Assembly (NCBI GenBank): GCA_958438955.1
Contig: CAUBTS010000040.1
Location: forward strand, 1-16,344
Direction: 5' to 3'
DNA length: 16,344 nucleotides
DNA from: an uncultured Collinsella sp.
GTDB lineage: Bacteria > Actinomycetota > Coriobacteriia > Coriobacteriales > Coriobacteriaceae
In this document: in pieces, positions 1 to 7,163 of the stretch
Layout: the number at the start of each line of letters is the position of its first letter
How positions within the stretch are numbered: the stretch's first letter is position 1
Made by a program: the position numbers and the translations under genes
Notes under the pieces: generated by a model
Databases searched by the model: none
The model's input: the letters and a program-made list of their open reading frames with translations, nothing else
Told to the model about the DNA's origin: nothing

Positions 1-1322
1 GTACCGAAGGCTTGGCGAATGCCGCGCTGCTTATAGGTTGCGAACGGCCACATGATGCGGCTGCGCTCCAGCCCCAGATCGCGCTCCGGTCCGCCCGGGT
101 CGAGCGTAATGTGACAGGGCTGGCTCGAAGCAACCACGTTGAGCTTGCGCAGGCGATCGATGTCCTGAGGCAGCAAATTCTCCAGATGCTCGAGTGTGTT
201 ATGGCCGTGCTGGGGCAGGCCGTACAGGTCGGCGGCCTCCTCGAAGATATCCAGCGCGGCATGAATCGCACCGTCGCCGATAACGTGGATGCGCACGGTG
301 TGGCCACGCTCGGCTGCCGCCAGAACCAACTTGCGCATGCGCTCGACAGGAACCGTCAGACGGCCCTGGTCGCCCGGGAAGCGCGGATTGGTATAGGGCT
401 CGGTGAGATATGCCGTGTGTTCGCTCGACACGCCGTCGAAGAACTGCTTAAAACCCGGCGCCGAAAGCAGCGCGTTGTTCGCATAACGTACCTGCAGCTC
501 TTCCAGACGCGACTGGTCATCCAGCAGCGTGGGGAACAGATGGGCACGAATGCCCAGCTTGCCGGTCGTCTGCAGTTTGTCGTAGACATCGTCGCGGATA
601 AAATCGCAGCCCGGCATGGGCATGAGCGACATATCGCAGATTGAGGTGATGCCTTGCTCGGCCATACGCTTCATCTGGTCGGCGTAAGCGCTCGCGATGC
701 GGTCCTCGCCCAGCCACTCAAGACAGAGCGGCAGCAGCTGCATGGCCGCAGCCTCGTGGGCAATACCCGTAAGCTCACCGTTTGAGTCTTTGTCGTAACT
801 GCCACCCGCCGGAGGCTCACTGTCGCGTGTCACGCCAAGGGCTTCGAGTGCACGGCTGTTGAGCCACAGGGTATGCCCATCGCCCGAATACATAACACAG
901 GGGCGATCGGGGAAGGCGGCGTCGAGGGAAGCCTTGGTAGGGTGCTCGGGCGGATCCCAGCGGTAATCGCGCCAGCCCTGGGTCACGACCCAGGCGTCAT
1001 CGGGCAAGCCTTGGGAAAACTCGAGCGCATGCTGCACCAGTGCCGCCTCTGACGTGCCCATATCCATGAGCATGTACGGCGAGGAACCGACCGAGGTATG
1101 GAAGAAGTGCAGATGAGCGTCATGGAAACCGGGGCAGATGAATTGCTCGCCGTAGTCGACCACCGGCGTGGCGGCAGGGGCGGCGGCAACCACGTCATCG
1201 GGCGTGCCGACTGCGACGATGCGATCGCCTGCAATGGCGATCGCCAGCTCGCGGGCGGTATCGATGCCGTCCTGGGCGGTAAAAACGTTCTTGGAGCGGA
1301 TAATCCGATCGATATGTTGCAT
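1..1322 (-). CDS. YtcJ-like metal-dependent amidohydrolase (C-terminus cut by window edge)
   Basis: Frame open from the window edge; about 440 residues are visible. The N-terminus (MQHIDRIIRSKNVFTAQDG) forms the small beta-sandwich that opens amidohydrolase-superfamily proteins. It leads into CPGFHDAHLHF at about residues 63-73, the metal-binding HxH motif (H70, H72). Later segments such as GHTVRIHVIGDGAIHAAL, HNTLEHLE and ASSQPCHIT match the YtcJ/AepA subgroup, where further histidines complete the metal site. Family members hydrolyse C-N bonds of small amides or cyclic compounds in the cytoplasm; the substrate here cannot be told. Three in-frame ATGs lie close together (1334, 1328, 1322). 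The third is chosen because GGGG sits 6 nt upstream of it. The C-terminus lies outside the window. The gene diverges from the M20 peptidase at 1491, so the two could share control or substrate class, but that is inference. Confidence 0.88.
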   Translation of the reverse strand, partial: MQHIDRIIRSKNVFTAQDGIDTARELAIAIAGDRIVAVGTPDDVVAAAPAATPVVDYGEQFICPGFHDAHLHFFHTSVGSSPYMLMDMGTSEAALVQHALEFSQGLPDDAWVVTQGWRDYRWDPPEHPTKASLDAAFPDRPCVMYSGDGHTLWLNSRALEALGVTRDSEPPAGGSYDKDSNGELTGIAHEAAAMQLLPLCLEWLGEDRIASAYADQMKRMAEQGITSICDMSLMPMPGCDFIRDDVYDKLQTTGKLGIRAHLFPTLLDDQSRLEELQVRYANNALLSAPGFKQFFDGVSSEHTAYLTEPYTNPRFPGDQGRLTVPVERMRKLVLAAAERGHTVRIHVIGDGAIHAALDIFEEAADLYGLPQHGHNTLEHLENLLPQDIDRLRKLNVVASSQPCHITLDPGGPERDLGLERSRIMWPFATYKQRGIRQAFG

Positions 1323-1409
1323 GGGCATCCCCATCTCTGGCAGGAAATTCAACACCCCCGAGTGTACTCCCCCGCCCTTGCAACAAAACCCCAAGCGGCA
1401 AACGGCAAC

Positions 1410-1439
1410 TTTACCAGCCCTAGCGGCAGGTGGCATACT
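1410..1439 (+). promoter_or_regulatory. Possible promoter for the M20 peptidase gene
   Basis: TTTACC (1410-1415) and CATACT (1434-1439) are separated by 18 nt in the 168-bp divergent spacer, about 50 nt before the start codon. Both hexamers are imperfect, so this is only a candidate. For the divergent amidohydrolase the best -10 seen is TACACT near 1363, without a convincing -35. Confidence 0.35.
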
Positions 1440-1490
1440 GGAGAGAGCCTGTACGATTTTGCGATCGAGCCAACAAGGAGCAAATCGACC

Positions 1491-2954
1491 ATGACGAAGA
1501 CCAAGGCACAGCAGATTATGGCGGCAACCGAGGTTCGCGCGGCAGACGACGTCACCGCGGCCATCCAGGATATCGCCGCCGAGTTTGAACCCTACATCAT
1601 CAAGCAGCGCCGGCACTTCCATAAGCACCCGGAGCTGAGCCTTGCCGAGGAGCGCACGACTTCCGACATCGCCAACCAGCTCGACGCCATGAATATCCCC
1701 TACGAGCGTCCGCTCAAGACGGGCCTGGTGGCGACGCTCCGCGGTACCGCGCCCGATGCCTACCGCGAGGACGGCACGCCGCGCCGCCGTATCCTGCTGC
1801 GCGCCGATATCGACGCCCTGCCTGTCACCGAGCAGACCGGCGAGGAGTTCGCCAGCGTCAACGAGGGCTGCATGCACGCCTGCGGTCACGACTGCCATAT
1901 CGCCATGATGCTCGGCACGCTGCAGATTCTGCGCCACATGACCGATGACATCCACGGCGAGATTCGCATCGTATTCCAGCCCAGCGAGGAAAACGGCCAG
2001 GGTGCCAAGCTCATGATCGGCACGGGCGTACTCGATGGCGTCGACGGCGCCTATGCCGCGCACATCTGGAGCGAGGTCGATGCCGGCACCGTGAGCTGCG
2101 AGCCCGGTCCGCGCATGGCAAACACCGACTGGTTCCGCATCGATGTCCGCGGCACCTCGTGCCATGGCGCCATGCCCCAGCGCGGACACGACGCCGTTAT
2201 GGTTGCCGCCGAAATCGTCAACGCCCTGCAGACCATCGTCTCGCGCGAGATCAGCCCCTACGAACCCGCCGTCATCACCGTCGGCGAACTGCATGGCGGC
2301 ACCGCGCGCAACGTTATCGCCGGCACGGCGTACCTCGCCGGCACGGTGCGCACCTATGGCGACAAGACGCATGAAGAGATGCCCGAGCTTATGCGCCGCA
2401 TCGTGGAGCACACCGCAGCAGCACTAGGCGCCGAGGCCGAACTCACCGACTACACCATTGCCAACTACAAGGTCGAAAACGATGCCGCCTCGAGCGAGCG
2501 CTGCCGCCAAGCTGTGCTCAAGTGCTTGGGCCCCGCGGGCGAGGGCCATTACCGCGGCACGCTTTCGGGCGAGGACTTCTCGGAGTATCTGCGCCGCGTA
2601 CCGGGCGTGCTCGCCTTTGTTGGCACGCGCAACCCCCAGATTGGCGCCACCTATGCCCAGCACTCCTGCTTCTATAAGATCGACGAGAGCGTGCTCGCCA
2701 AGGGCTCCATGGTAGCCGCTCAGTATGCCATCGACTTTTTGGCCGAGCCCACGCAAGAAGAGCTCGACGGCCCCACGATCGCCGCGGTTGCCGAGACCAA
2801 TCCCGACCTGGCAGCCAAGCTGCGCTCTGCCAAGGCAACGGCCGCCGAGGCCCGCGACGCCGTGCACGACGCCCGCACCGCCCGCCATGCCGCCATCAAG
2901 GGCATTCACGATGCCCGTGCCGCCGCTCGCCACGAGGAGAAGCGCGACGAGTAG
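1491..2954 (+). CDS. M20D-family metallopeptidase / N-acyl-amino-acid amidohydrolase with charged C-terminal tail
   Basis: 487 aa. AAGGAG at 1475-1480, 10 nt before ATG 1491, sets this start; the frame stays open further upstream but without a ribosome site. M20 motifs are clear: RADIDALP (104-111), MHACGHD (128-134), PSEEN (164-168), AAHIW (189-193), SCHGAMPQRGHDA (223-235) and AQHSCF (389-394). Predicted metal ligands are C131, H133, E167, H191 and H391, so the di-metal site looks intact. Relatives (hippurate, IAA-conjugate and N-acetyl-amino-acid hydrolases) cleave an acyl group from an amino acid in the cytoplasm; the acyl donor here is unknown. The catalytic domain ends near residue 418. 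It is followed by about 70 residues rich in Ala, Arg, Asp and His that look helical and are not part of the usual family length (about 390-400 aa). No signal peptide. Confidence 0.93.
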   Translation: MTKTKAQQIMAATEVRAADDVTAAIQDIAAEFEPYIIKQRRHFHKHPELSLAEERTTSDIANQLDAMNIPYERPLKTGLVATLRGTAPDAYREDGTPRRRILLRADIDALPVTEQTGEEFASVNEGCMHACGHDCHIAMMLGTLQILRHMTDDIHGEIRIVFQPSEENGQGAKLMIGTGVLDGVDGAYAAHIWSEVDAGTVSCEPGPRMANTDWFRIDVRGTSCHGAMPQRGHDAVMVAAEIVNALQTIVSREISPYEPAVITVGELHGGTARNVIAGTAYLAGTVRTYGDKTHEEMPELMRRIVEHTAAALGAEAELTDYTIANYKVENDAASSERCRQAVLKCLGPAGEGHYRGTLSGEDFSEYLRRVPGVLAFVGTRNPQIGATYAQHSCFYKIDESVLAKGSMVAAQYAIDFLAEPTQEELDGPTIAAVAETNPDLAAKLRSAKATAAEARDAVHDARTARHAAIKGIHDARAAARHEEKRDE

Positions 2955-2990
2955 CCGTCACGCCCACCCATAACAACCTAGCTAGAGCAA

Positions 2991-3027
2991 AGCGGGGGCG
3001 AACGTTATCTCAACGTTCGCCCCCGCT
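2991..3027. terminator. Bidirectional terminator hairpin between convergent genes
   Basis: A perfect 16-bp stem (2991-3006 with 3012-3027) encloses a 5-nt loop. It lies 36 bp after the M20 stop and 33 bp after the DUF2752 stop. The U-tract is poor in both directions (TATGTG on plus, TTGCTCT on minus), but stem strength and placement between converging genes fit a shared terminator. Confidence 0.75.
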
Positions 3028-3060
3028 TATGTGTCGACCGCTTTTCTAGCGCGTCCTCCG

Positions 3061-3537
3061 TCACGACAGGTAAGAGTGAAGAATGGTGAGCCAGCGTGGG
3101 GTTTCGAAGTGGATGATATCGGTGGGAACTCCGGCGGGAGCGTGACCACCAAAGAGCAGGCCCGCGTCTGCCGGGTTGATAAGGCGCACGATCCATACGG
3201 CAACGACCAGCACGCACAGAACAATAACCGCAATGTCGATGCCGCGCTTTAGCTTGCTCGACGTCACTTCCTCGCGCACGAACGCGAGCACAAACGCAAT
3301 CGGCACCACCCAAAACAGTGGATGATAAGCGAAGGCCGCCGCAAAATCGAGGCGCAGTGCTGCCAGCCAGGCCCTCGTCATGCCACATCCCGGACAAGGG
3401 ATGCCCGTCATCAGGCGAAACACGCAGCCAATATCGAGCAGGTAGAGTGCGAGCCAGGCGACAAAGAGCACACCGATGCAAGAAAGGGCGCGGCGAATGA
3501 GTTCCGCCGCGCCCTTATGTCCCTGGGAGCTGTTCAC
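3061..3537 (-). CDS. DUF2752 family membrane protein
   Basis: 158 aa from GTG 3537. The family signature is MTGIPCPGCGMTRAWLAAL, with its CPxCGxTR core, directly after a first membrane segment (about ALSCIGVLFVAWLALYLLDIG). Two more hydrophobic segments follow (HPLFWVVPIAFVLAFV and DIAVIVLCVLVVAVWIVRLI), and a short tail ends HFETPRWLTILHSYLS. DUF2752 has no assigned function; the Cys pair may bind metal or be redox-active, which is inference. The longest frame opens at ATG 3597 inside the preceding gene. GTG 3537 is preferred because of AAGAG 4 nt upstream; GTG 3558 is an alternative that overlaps the stop of the preceding gene. The hairpin at 3484-3516 falls within the coding N-terminus, so start and expression are less certain than the family call. 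Last gene of the minus-strand run. Confidence 0.8.
   Translation of the reverse strand: MNSSQGHKGAAELIRRALSCIGVLFVAWLALYLLDIGCVFRLMTGIPCPGCGMTRAWLAALRLDFAAAFAYHPLFWVVPIAFVLAFVREEVTSSKLKRGIDIAVIVLCVLVVAVWIVRLINPADAGLLFGGHAPAGVPTDIIHFETPRWLTILHSYLS
3484..3516 (-). terminator. Terminator-like hairpin inside the DUF2752 N-terminus
   Basis: A perfect 12-bp GC-rich stem (3484-3495 with 3505-3516) has a 9-nt loop and, in the minus direction, is followed by TTTCTT counting the last stem bases. It lies 34 nt after the stop of the DUF4234 gene, a usual terminator distance, yet is read through as coding sequence (KGAAELIRRAL) in the next gene. It may attenuate transcription between the two genes. Confidence 0.5.
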
Positions 3538-3550
3538 GCCGCTCTTATCG

Positions 3551-4228
3551 TTAGGCACGAGCGCCAAGACGGACGTTGTAAGCCGTTGCCATGGCATTGG
3601 TATTCTTGATGATGATGTTCATGGCAAAGATGGGGCCAAGGCCGCACAGCAGCGCGCCGACGATCTGCCACATAAGAACGGTGGTACCGTTCTCCTGGAA
3701 CATCAGACCATAGCGAGGAGCATTAGCCTGCAGGCGGTTACCGATCTTGTAGTACCAGTAGAGTGCGTAGAAGCCGCAGGTCACGAACGACAGCAGGATA
3801 AATGCTGCCAGACCCGGCGTGGAATCGCCGTCATCCTGGCACATGACATTGATGTCGCGGGCGAGGCAATAGAGGAAGTAATACGAATAGATGCCGCAGG
3901 TCACGATGGAAAGCAGGAGCCAGCCGATCACGCCACGGTCGGTTTTAATCGGAGTATAGCCCATCGGGGCAGGCGCAGGCTGCTGAGCATACTGCTGCTG
4001 ACCGGTGTACTGCTGCTGCCCGGCGTACTGCTGCTGAGGCTGAGGCTGAACTGCCTGAACCGGAGTGGGCTGAATCTGCGTGGGCTGCGGAGCAGGCTGG
4101 GGCTGAGGTGCAGGCTGCGGCGCGGGCTGCGGAGCAGGAGCAGCGGAAGCGGCACCGACGGCAGAACCGCAGACAGGGCAGAATTTGGCATCATCCGAAA
4201 TGGGAGAACCACAAGTGGGACAGAACAT
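3551..4228 (-). CDS. Zinc-ribbon membrane protein with DUF4234-like domain
   Basis: 225 aa. AAGGAGA lies about 6 nt before the ATG, so the start is firm. The N-terminus MFCPTCGSPISDDAKFCPVCG carries a two-CxxC zinc ribbon (C3, C6, C17, C20). Residues about 24-88 are a low-complexity linker of PQPAPQP and QQQYAGQQQYTG repeats. The C-terminal half has DUF4234-like hydrophobic repeats: VIGWLLLSIVTCGIYSYYFLYCLARDIN, then AAFILLSFVTCGFYALYWYYKIGNRL, then a last segment around VGALLCGLGPIFAMNIIIKNTN. The TCGIYS/TCGFYA pair looks like an internal duplication. The protein is predicted to sit in the cytoplasmic membrane with the ribbon probably cytoplasmic. Function unknown. The next gene upstream, ending at 4424, has the same architecture but a different membrane domain. 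Confidence 0.88.
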   Translation of the reverse strand: MFCPTCGSPISDDAKFCPVCGSAVGAASAAPAPQPAPQPAPQPQPAPQPTQIQPTPVQAVQPQPQQQYAGQQQYTGQQQYAQQPAPAPMGYTPIKTDRGVIGWLLLSIVTCGIYSYYFLYCLARDINVMCQDDGDSTPGLAAFILLSFVTCGFYALYWYYKIGNRLQANAPRYGLMFQENGTTVLMWQIVGALLCGLGPIFAMNIIIKNTNAMATAYNVRLGARA

Positions 4229-4303
4229 AAGCTTCTCCTTTTCCTAAGGCGTTGCACGCCTTCAAACCTTACACGACTATGTTCTCAACAATAGCCGCGA
4301 CGT

Positions 4304-4324
4304 TGTTGCGCAACATTGATCAAT
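4304..4324. promoter_or_regulatory. Adjacent palindromes upstream of the DUF4234 gene (possible operator)
   Basis: TGTTGCGCAACA (4304-4315) and ATTGATCAAT (4315-4324) are both perfect palindromes and share one base. They lie about 76-96 bp upstream of the ATG at 4228, between the terminator of the preceding gene and this gene, in a locally AT-rich stretch. The position suits an operator, but no known regulator can be named from the sequence. Confidence 0.35.
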
Positions 4325-4380
4325 TTCCGAGAAATATTGCTGCAACCGTTTTCCCAGGCATTTTCTTGCTTTCGCAGTAG

Positions 4381-4416
4381 AAAAAGGCGCCCCGGGCTCA
4401 GTTGCCCAGGGCGCCT
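4381..4416 (-). terminator. Rho-independent terminator after the zinc-ribbon/AP-repeat protein gene
   Basis: In the minus direction an 8-bp stem (4409-4416 with 4385-4392), one mismatch and a further 4-bp stem enclose a 6-nt loop, followed by TTTTTCT. It lies 8 nt after the stop at 4424-4426. This separates the gene transcriptionally from the next zinc-ribbon gene. Confidence 0.85.
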
Positions 4417-4423
4417 CGACCGA

Positions 4424-5782
4424 CTATTCGGTTTGATTGTTTTCGGCAGCAGGATTATCGCCCGGCTCATCCGCCGGCGTGGCAAGGGCATCCCAATCGG
4501 GCTCCGCAGGCGTCGCCTCGGGCGCAGGTGCAGGCGCCGGGGCAGGTGCCGGGGCAGGTGCCGGGGCAGGTGCGGGCGCGGGTGCCGGAGCAGGGGCAGG
4601 TGCGGGTGCCGGTGCAGGGGCTGCACCAGTGGCGGCCGTGGGATTGAATCCCGCAGGAGCAGGCTTCTTCTCACCCGGAAGCACAAACGTCAGAACATCG
4701 TCGGCATCCTCATCGGCCCACTCGCTGGCATAGCGCGCGGCCCAGTAGCCAACGGCGCGATACTTGAGCATCTTGCCAAACACAGTCAGGAACACCGTGA
4801 CAAAGGCAACGATCATCAAGAACAGGATGAGCGTAATGCCGCCGCCCTCGATGATTGCCTCAAGACCCGTGGGGCGATAGTAATAGCTATACATACCAAA
4901 CGTAGCAATGGCGCCAAAGATGGCGGTGAAAATCCAAGTGATGATATTGGAAACAATGCCCGTCAAAAACTCGGGGAGAATCGATGCGCAGAACAACTTG
5001 CCCAGGTTGGCCTTATAGGACTTCCAAACCTTCTCGAGCGAAAACGCGCTCTCCACGCGGCCGGCGACTGCAAAGTGCATCACAGCGGCATCGCCAAACA
5101 TCTTAAAGAAGATGCCCAGTACCACCGACACGATCATGGCAAAGACGAGCAGGCCCATCGAGCCGAAGAGTGCGGCCTCGAGACCGCTCGAACCATTGAA
5201 ATAATATGAACCGACGGCACCGATCACAGCGCTCTCAAGCACCGAGAACACCACACCGATCACCGGAATAATGGCTATGAGCCGGAGCACGTTCGTAATG
5301 ACAGACGAGAAAATGCCCAATCCAAACGAGGTCGAGCGCAACAGCGGACGCTCCATGCCGTTATCATCCTTGAGCGACAGGTCACGACCCCACTCGATAG
5401 CAAAGCCGGCACCGCACACGCTTGCCACGTACGCAAGCAAAAAGCCAATGGCCGCCGCAATGCCACCGATAACGGGGATAAACAGCACAAGCACCGACAC
5501 GACGCAGATCAGCGCCGGCAAAAAGGCGATTTGGCATACGCGAACCAAGGCGCCGGGAACCTTGAGCATGTCGTTGAAGGCCTGAGCCATGCAACCCTTG
5601 GGCGCGTTCATAGCCGGCTGGGGCGCAACGAACGGCTGCGGCTGGGCAAACGGCTGACCCTGCGGCTGAGGTTGAGCTTGCGGAGCGGGACCGGCGGCCT
5701 TAACCTCGGTATTAGGGGCACCGCACACGCCGCAGAACTTGTCGTTATCGCCCATGGGGGCGCCACACTGCGAACAGAACAT
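4424..5782 (-). CDS. Zinc-ribbon multi-pass membrane protein with Ala-Pro repeat tail (DUF4013-like)
   Basis: 452 aa from ATG 5782. GAAGGG about 9-10 nt upstream favours this ATG over ATG 5791, which would leave no spacing. MFCSQCGAPMGDNDKFCGVCGAPN is a two-CxxC zinc ribbon (C3, C6, C17, C20), followed by a Pro/Gln-rich linker to about residue 65. The central region has about six to eight hydrophobic segments, beginning FLPALICVVSVLVLFIPVIGG. Its layout (segments ending in Gly/Ala-rich turns, WGRDLSLKD, WKSYKANLGKLF) recalls DUF4013-type integral membrane proteins; that family call is tentative. The C-terminal 90 residues are cytoplasm-like: an uninterrupted Ala-Pro tract of roughly 17 dipeptides, then an acidic end (EPDWDALATPADEPGDN). 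Ala-Pro tracts act as rigid spacers elsewhere. No enzymatic motif seen. Confidence 0.85.
   Translation of the reverse strand: MFCSQCGAPMGDNDKFCGVCGAPNTEVKAAGPAPQAQPQPQGQPFAQPQPFVAPQPAMNAPKGCMAQAFNDMLKVPGALVRVCQIAFLPALICVVSVLVLFIPVIGGIAAAIGFLLAYVASVCGAGFAIEWGRDLSLKDDNGMERPLLRSTSFGLGIFSSVITNVLRLIAIIPVIGVVFSVLESAVIGAVGSYYFNGSSGLEAALFGSMGLLVFAMIVSVVLGIFFKMFGDAAVMHFAVAGRVESAFSLEKVWKSYKANLGKLFCASILPEFLTGIVSNIITWIFTAIFGAIATFGMYSYYYRPTGLEAIIEGGGITLILFLMIVAFVTVFLTVFGKMLKYRAVGYWAARYASEWADEDADDVLTFVLPGEKKPAPAGFNPTAATGAAPAPAPAPAPAPAPAPAPAPAPAPAPAPAPAPAPEATPAEPDWDALATPADEPGDNPAAENNQTE
4521..4626. repeat. Short tandem GC-rich repeat coding the Ala-Pro tract
   Basis: Degenerate 6/12-bp units of the type GGGGCAGGTGCC encode the Ala-Pro tail. 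Three nearly identical 12-mers stand next to each other around 4539-4574. Multiples of 6 keep the frame, so copy number could change by slippage without breaking the protein. Confidence 0.8.
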
Positions 5783-5931
5783 CGAAATCATCCCTTCGTA
5801 TCTAGAGCGAATCACCTGGATCGCAAACGATGTCTTTGGCATCATTATCGCCCAATGTGGGGACAAATACCCCAAGATGACCGATTTGCAACGCAGCCGG
5901 TTAATTCAATGATTCGAAGCGCGCACCAGGG

Positions 5932-6954
5932 CTAGTTCGTGCCGCGGAAGCCCTTGCCGACGATTTCGGAGCTATCGACGATGGTGATGAAGGCATCAGG
6001 GTCAATCTCGCGGGTATAGCGGCGCAGTTGCACTGCCTCGCGACGGCTCAGCACGCTCATAATCACCGTGACGCACTTGCCCGAAAAGGCGCCGTAGCCA
6101 CGGCTGATCGTTGCCGTGCGGTTGAGATGCTTGACGATAAACTCCTCGACCTTAAGGGGCTTGGAGCAAATGATCGTGCAGACCTTACGAAGGTGAATGC
6201 TCTCGATAGCCTTGTCGACCACGAGCGTCTTGGCAAACAGACCGAGCACGCAGTACAGGCCGACGCGCGGGCCATACAGGAAAGCCGCGATGGTCACGAT
6301 GCCGATATCGACCAGTAACAGGGCACGGCCGATCTCAAGTGTCGTACGGCGTTTGAGAATCATGGCAAGGATGTCGGTGCCGCCCGTCGAGGCGCCAATG
6401 TCAAAGACAATGGCACTGCCCAGCGCCGGCAAGATGACGGCAAAACACAGGTCGAGCCACATATCGCCCGTCATCGAAACATCCGTCGGAATGAAGAGCT
6501 CAAACAGCGAGACGTAGGCCGAAAGCGCAAACGAGGCAAAGACGCTCCAAAGGATTGCCTTGCGCTCCAAAAAGATAAAACCCAGGATGACCAGGACCGC
6601 GTTGATAATCCACATAAAGACGCCGACGGGCAGAGTCGGGAACAGCGTGGAAAGAATGACCGACACGCCCGAGGTGCCGCCGAAGGCAAAGTGATTGGGA
6701 GTTTTAAAGGCCACGATGGCAAACGCCGTGAGGATCAGGCCCAGATTGAGCTCGGCAAAAAAGCGCGGAAAGCCGGGCTCCTGGCTGCGCTTGCGGCCGG
6801 CGCGCTCGCCACGTTCGATATCCTCGCGACCGACAACGCGCTCCATCGGCACCACCGGAGGACGATGCATCTCCTCGGCGGCACGCGACGCCGCCTCTGC
6901 CGCAGCGGCTTCAATTGCCCATGCCTTGCTTTCGGTCTCGTGTTCGTCGGCCAT
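5932..6954 (-). CDS. YitT family membrane protein (DUF161 + DUF2179)
   Basis: 340 aa. GAGGGG lies about 8 nt before the ATG. Residues 1-62 are a charged, Ala/Glu/Arg-rich cytoplasmic extension not usual for the family. The membrane part (about 66-250) shows YitT signatures: FGGTSGVSVIL (91-101), WIINAVLVILGF (115-126) and GASTGGTDILAMIL (187-200). The soluble C-terminal DUF2179 domain spans about 255-337 (VCTIICSKPLKVEEFIVKHLNRTATISRGYGAF). YitT-like proteins are widespread in Firmicutes and Actinobacteria and their substrate is unknown; the C-terminal domain is thought to sense a ligand or form oligomers. The gene stands alone, with about 115 bp of non-coding sequence upstream before the terminator at 7064-7109. 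No clear terminator follows the stop. Confidence 0.93.
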   Translation of the reverse strand: MADEHETESKAWAIEAAAAEAASRAAEEMHRPPVVPMERVVGREDIERGERAGRKRSQEPGFPRFFAELNLGLILTAFAIVAFKTPNHFAFGGTSGVSVILSTLFPTLPVGVFMWIINAVLVILGFIFLERKAILWSVFASFALSAYVSLFELFIPTDVSMTGDMWLDLCFAVILPALGSAIVFDIGASTGGTDILAMILKRRTTLEIGRALLLVDIGIVTIAAFLYGPRVGLYCVLGLFAKTLVVDKAIESIHLRKVCTIICSKPLKVEEFIVKHLNRTATISRGYGAFSGKCVTVIMSVLSRREAVQLRRYTREIDPDAFITIVDSSEIVGKGFRGTN

Positions 6955-6997
6955 TACGGCAACCCCTCGTTAACAATTTGGAAACAATGCGCCCATT

Positions 6998-7025
6998 AGG
7001 GTAACGCGGAACGCGAAGATTGCAA
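6998..7025 (-). promoter_or_regulatory. Possible promoter for the yitT-like gene
   Basis: In the minus direction TTGCAA (7020-7025) and TACCCT (6998-7003) have a 16-nt spacer, about 45 nt before the ATG. The -10 is poor, so this is a low-confidence candidate; it lies after the terminator of the Asp23 gene, where a promoter is needed. Confidence 0.3.
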
Positions 7026-7063
7026 CCCTTAGTTAGACGAGCGGTATGCCTGCGTCGGGGGCA

Positions 7064-7109
7064 TATAGAAAACGGTCGACCGCACTTTTGCTTGCGCGGT
7101 CGACCGTTT
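7064..7109 (-). terminator. Terminator of the amaP/DUF2273/Asp23 operon
   Basis: A perfect 14-bp stem (7070-7083 with 7096-7109) containing GGTCGACC, 12-nt loop, followed in the minus direction by a U-rich tract reading TTTTCTATA with the last stem bases. It lies 52 bp after the Asp23 stop. Confidence 0.8.
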
Positions 7110-7126
7110 AGCGTTTTCGCAGGTAA

Positions 7127-7163
7127 AACCTATCGAAACAAACCTGTCCCTATTTGGTAGGTT
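7127..7163 (-). repeat. REP-like hairpin, copy 1 (overlaps the Asp23 stop codon)
   Basis: Arms 7127-7137 and 7153-7163 pair over 11 positions, with two G-T wobbles when read on the plus strand. The loop holds the shared core, read on minus as GGGACAGG. The arm next to the gene covers the first two bases of the TAA stop (7162-7164). It is the most decayed of the four copies. Confidence 0.6.

Noticed and set aside
12..644. 210-residue plus-strand frame within the amidohydrolase gene
   Set aside because: The opposite strand codes a recognisable amidohydrolase through the whole stretch; the frame has no ribosome site or motif.
2424..2933. 169-residue minus-strand Gly/Ala-rich frame
   Set aside because: Antisense to the 3' half of the M20 peptidase, whose catalytic motifs are complete; no independent evidence.
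4521..4626. CRISPR-like or minisatellite array
   Set aside because: The units are 6-12 bp without spacers and are fully in frame as Ala-Pro codons, so this is a coding low-complexity repeat.
4316..5209. 297-residue plus-strand frame with Arg/Gly-rich low complexity
   Set aside because: It is the antisense read of the Ala-Pro tract and membrane domain of the zinc-ribbon protein. The low complexity comes from the repeat DNA.
5783..5931. Promoter for the zinc-ribbon/AP-tail gene (GATAAT at 5844-5849, minus)
   Set aside because: The -10 is acceptable, but no -35 stands at 16-18 nt, and the nearby GGGG/CCCC mini-hairpin is too short to interpret.
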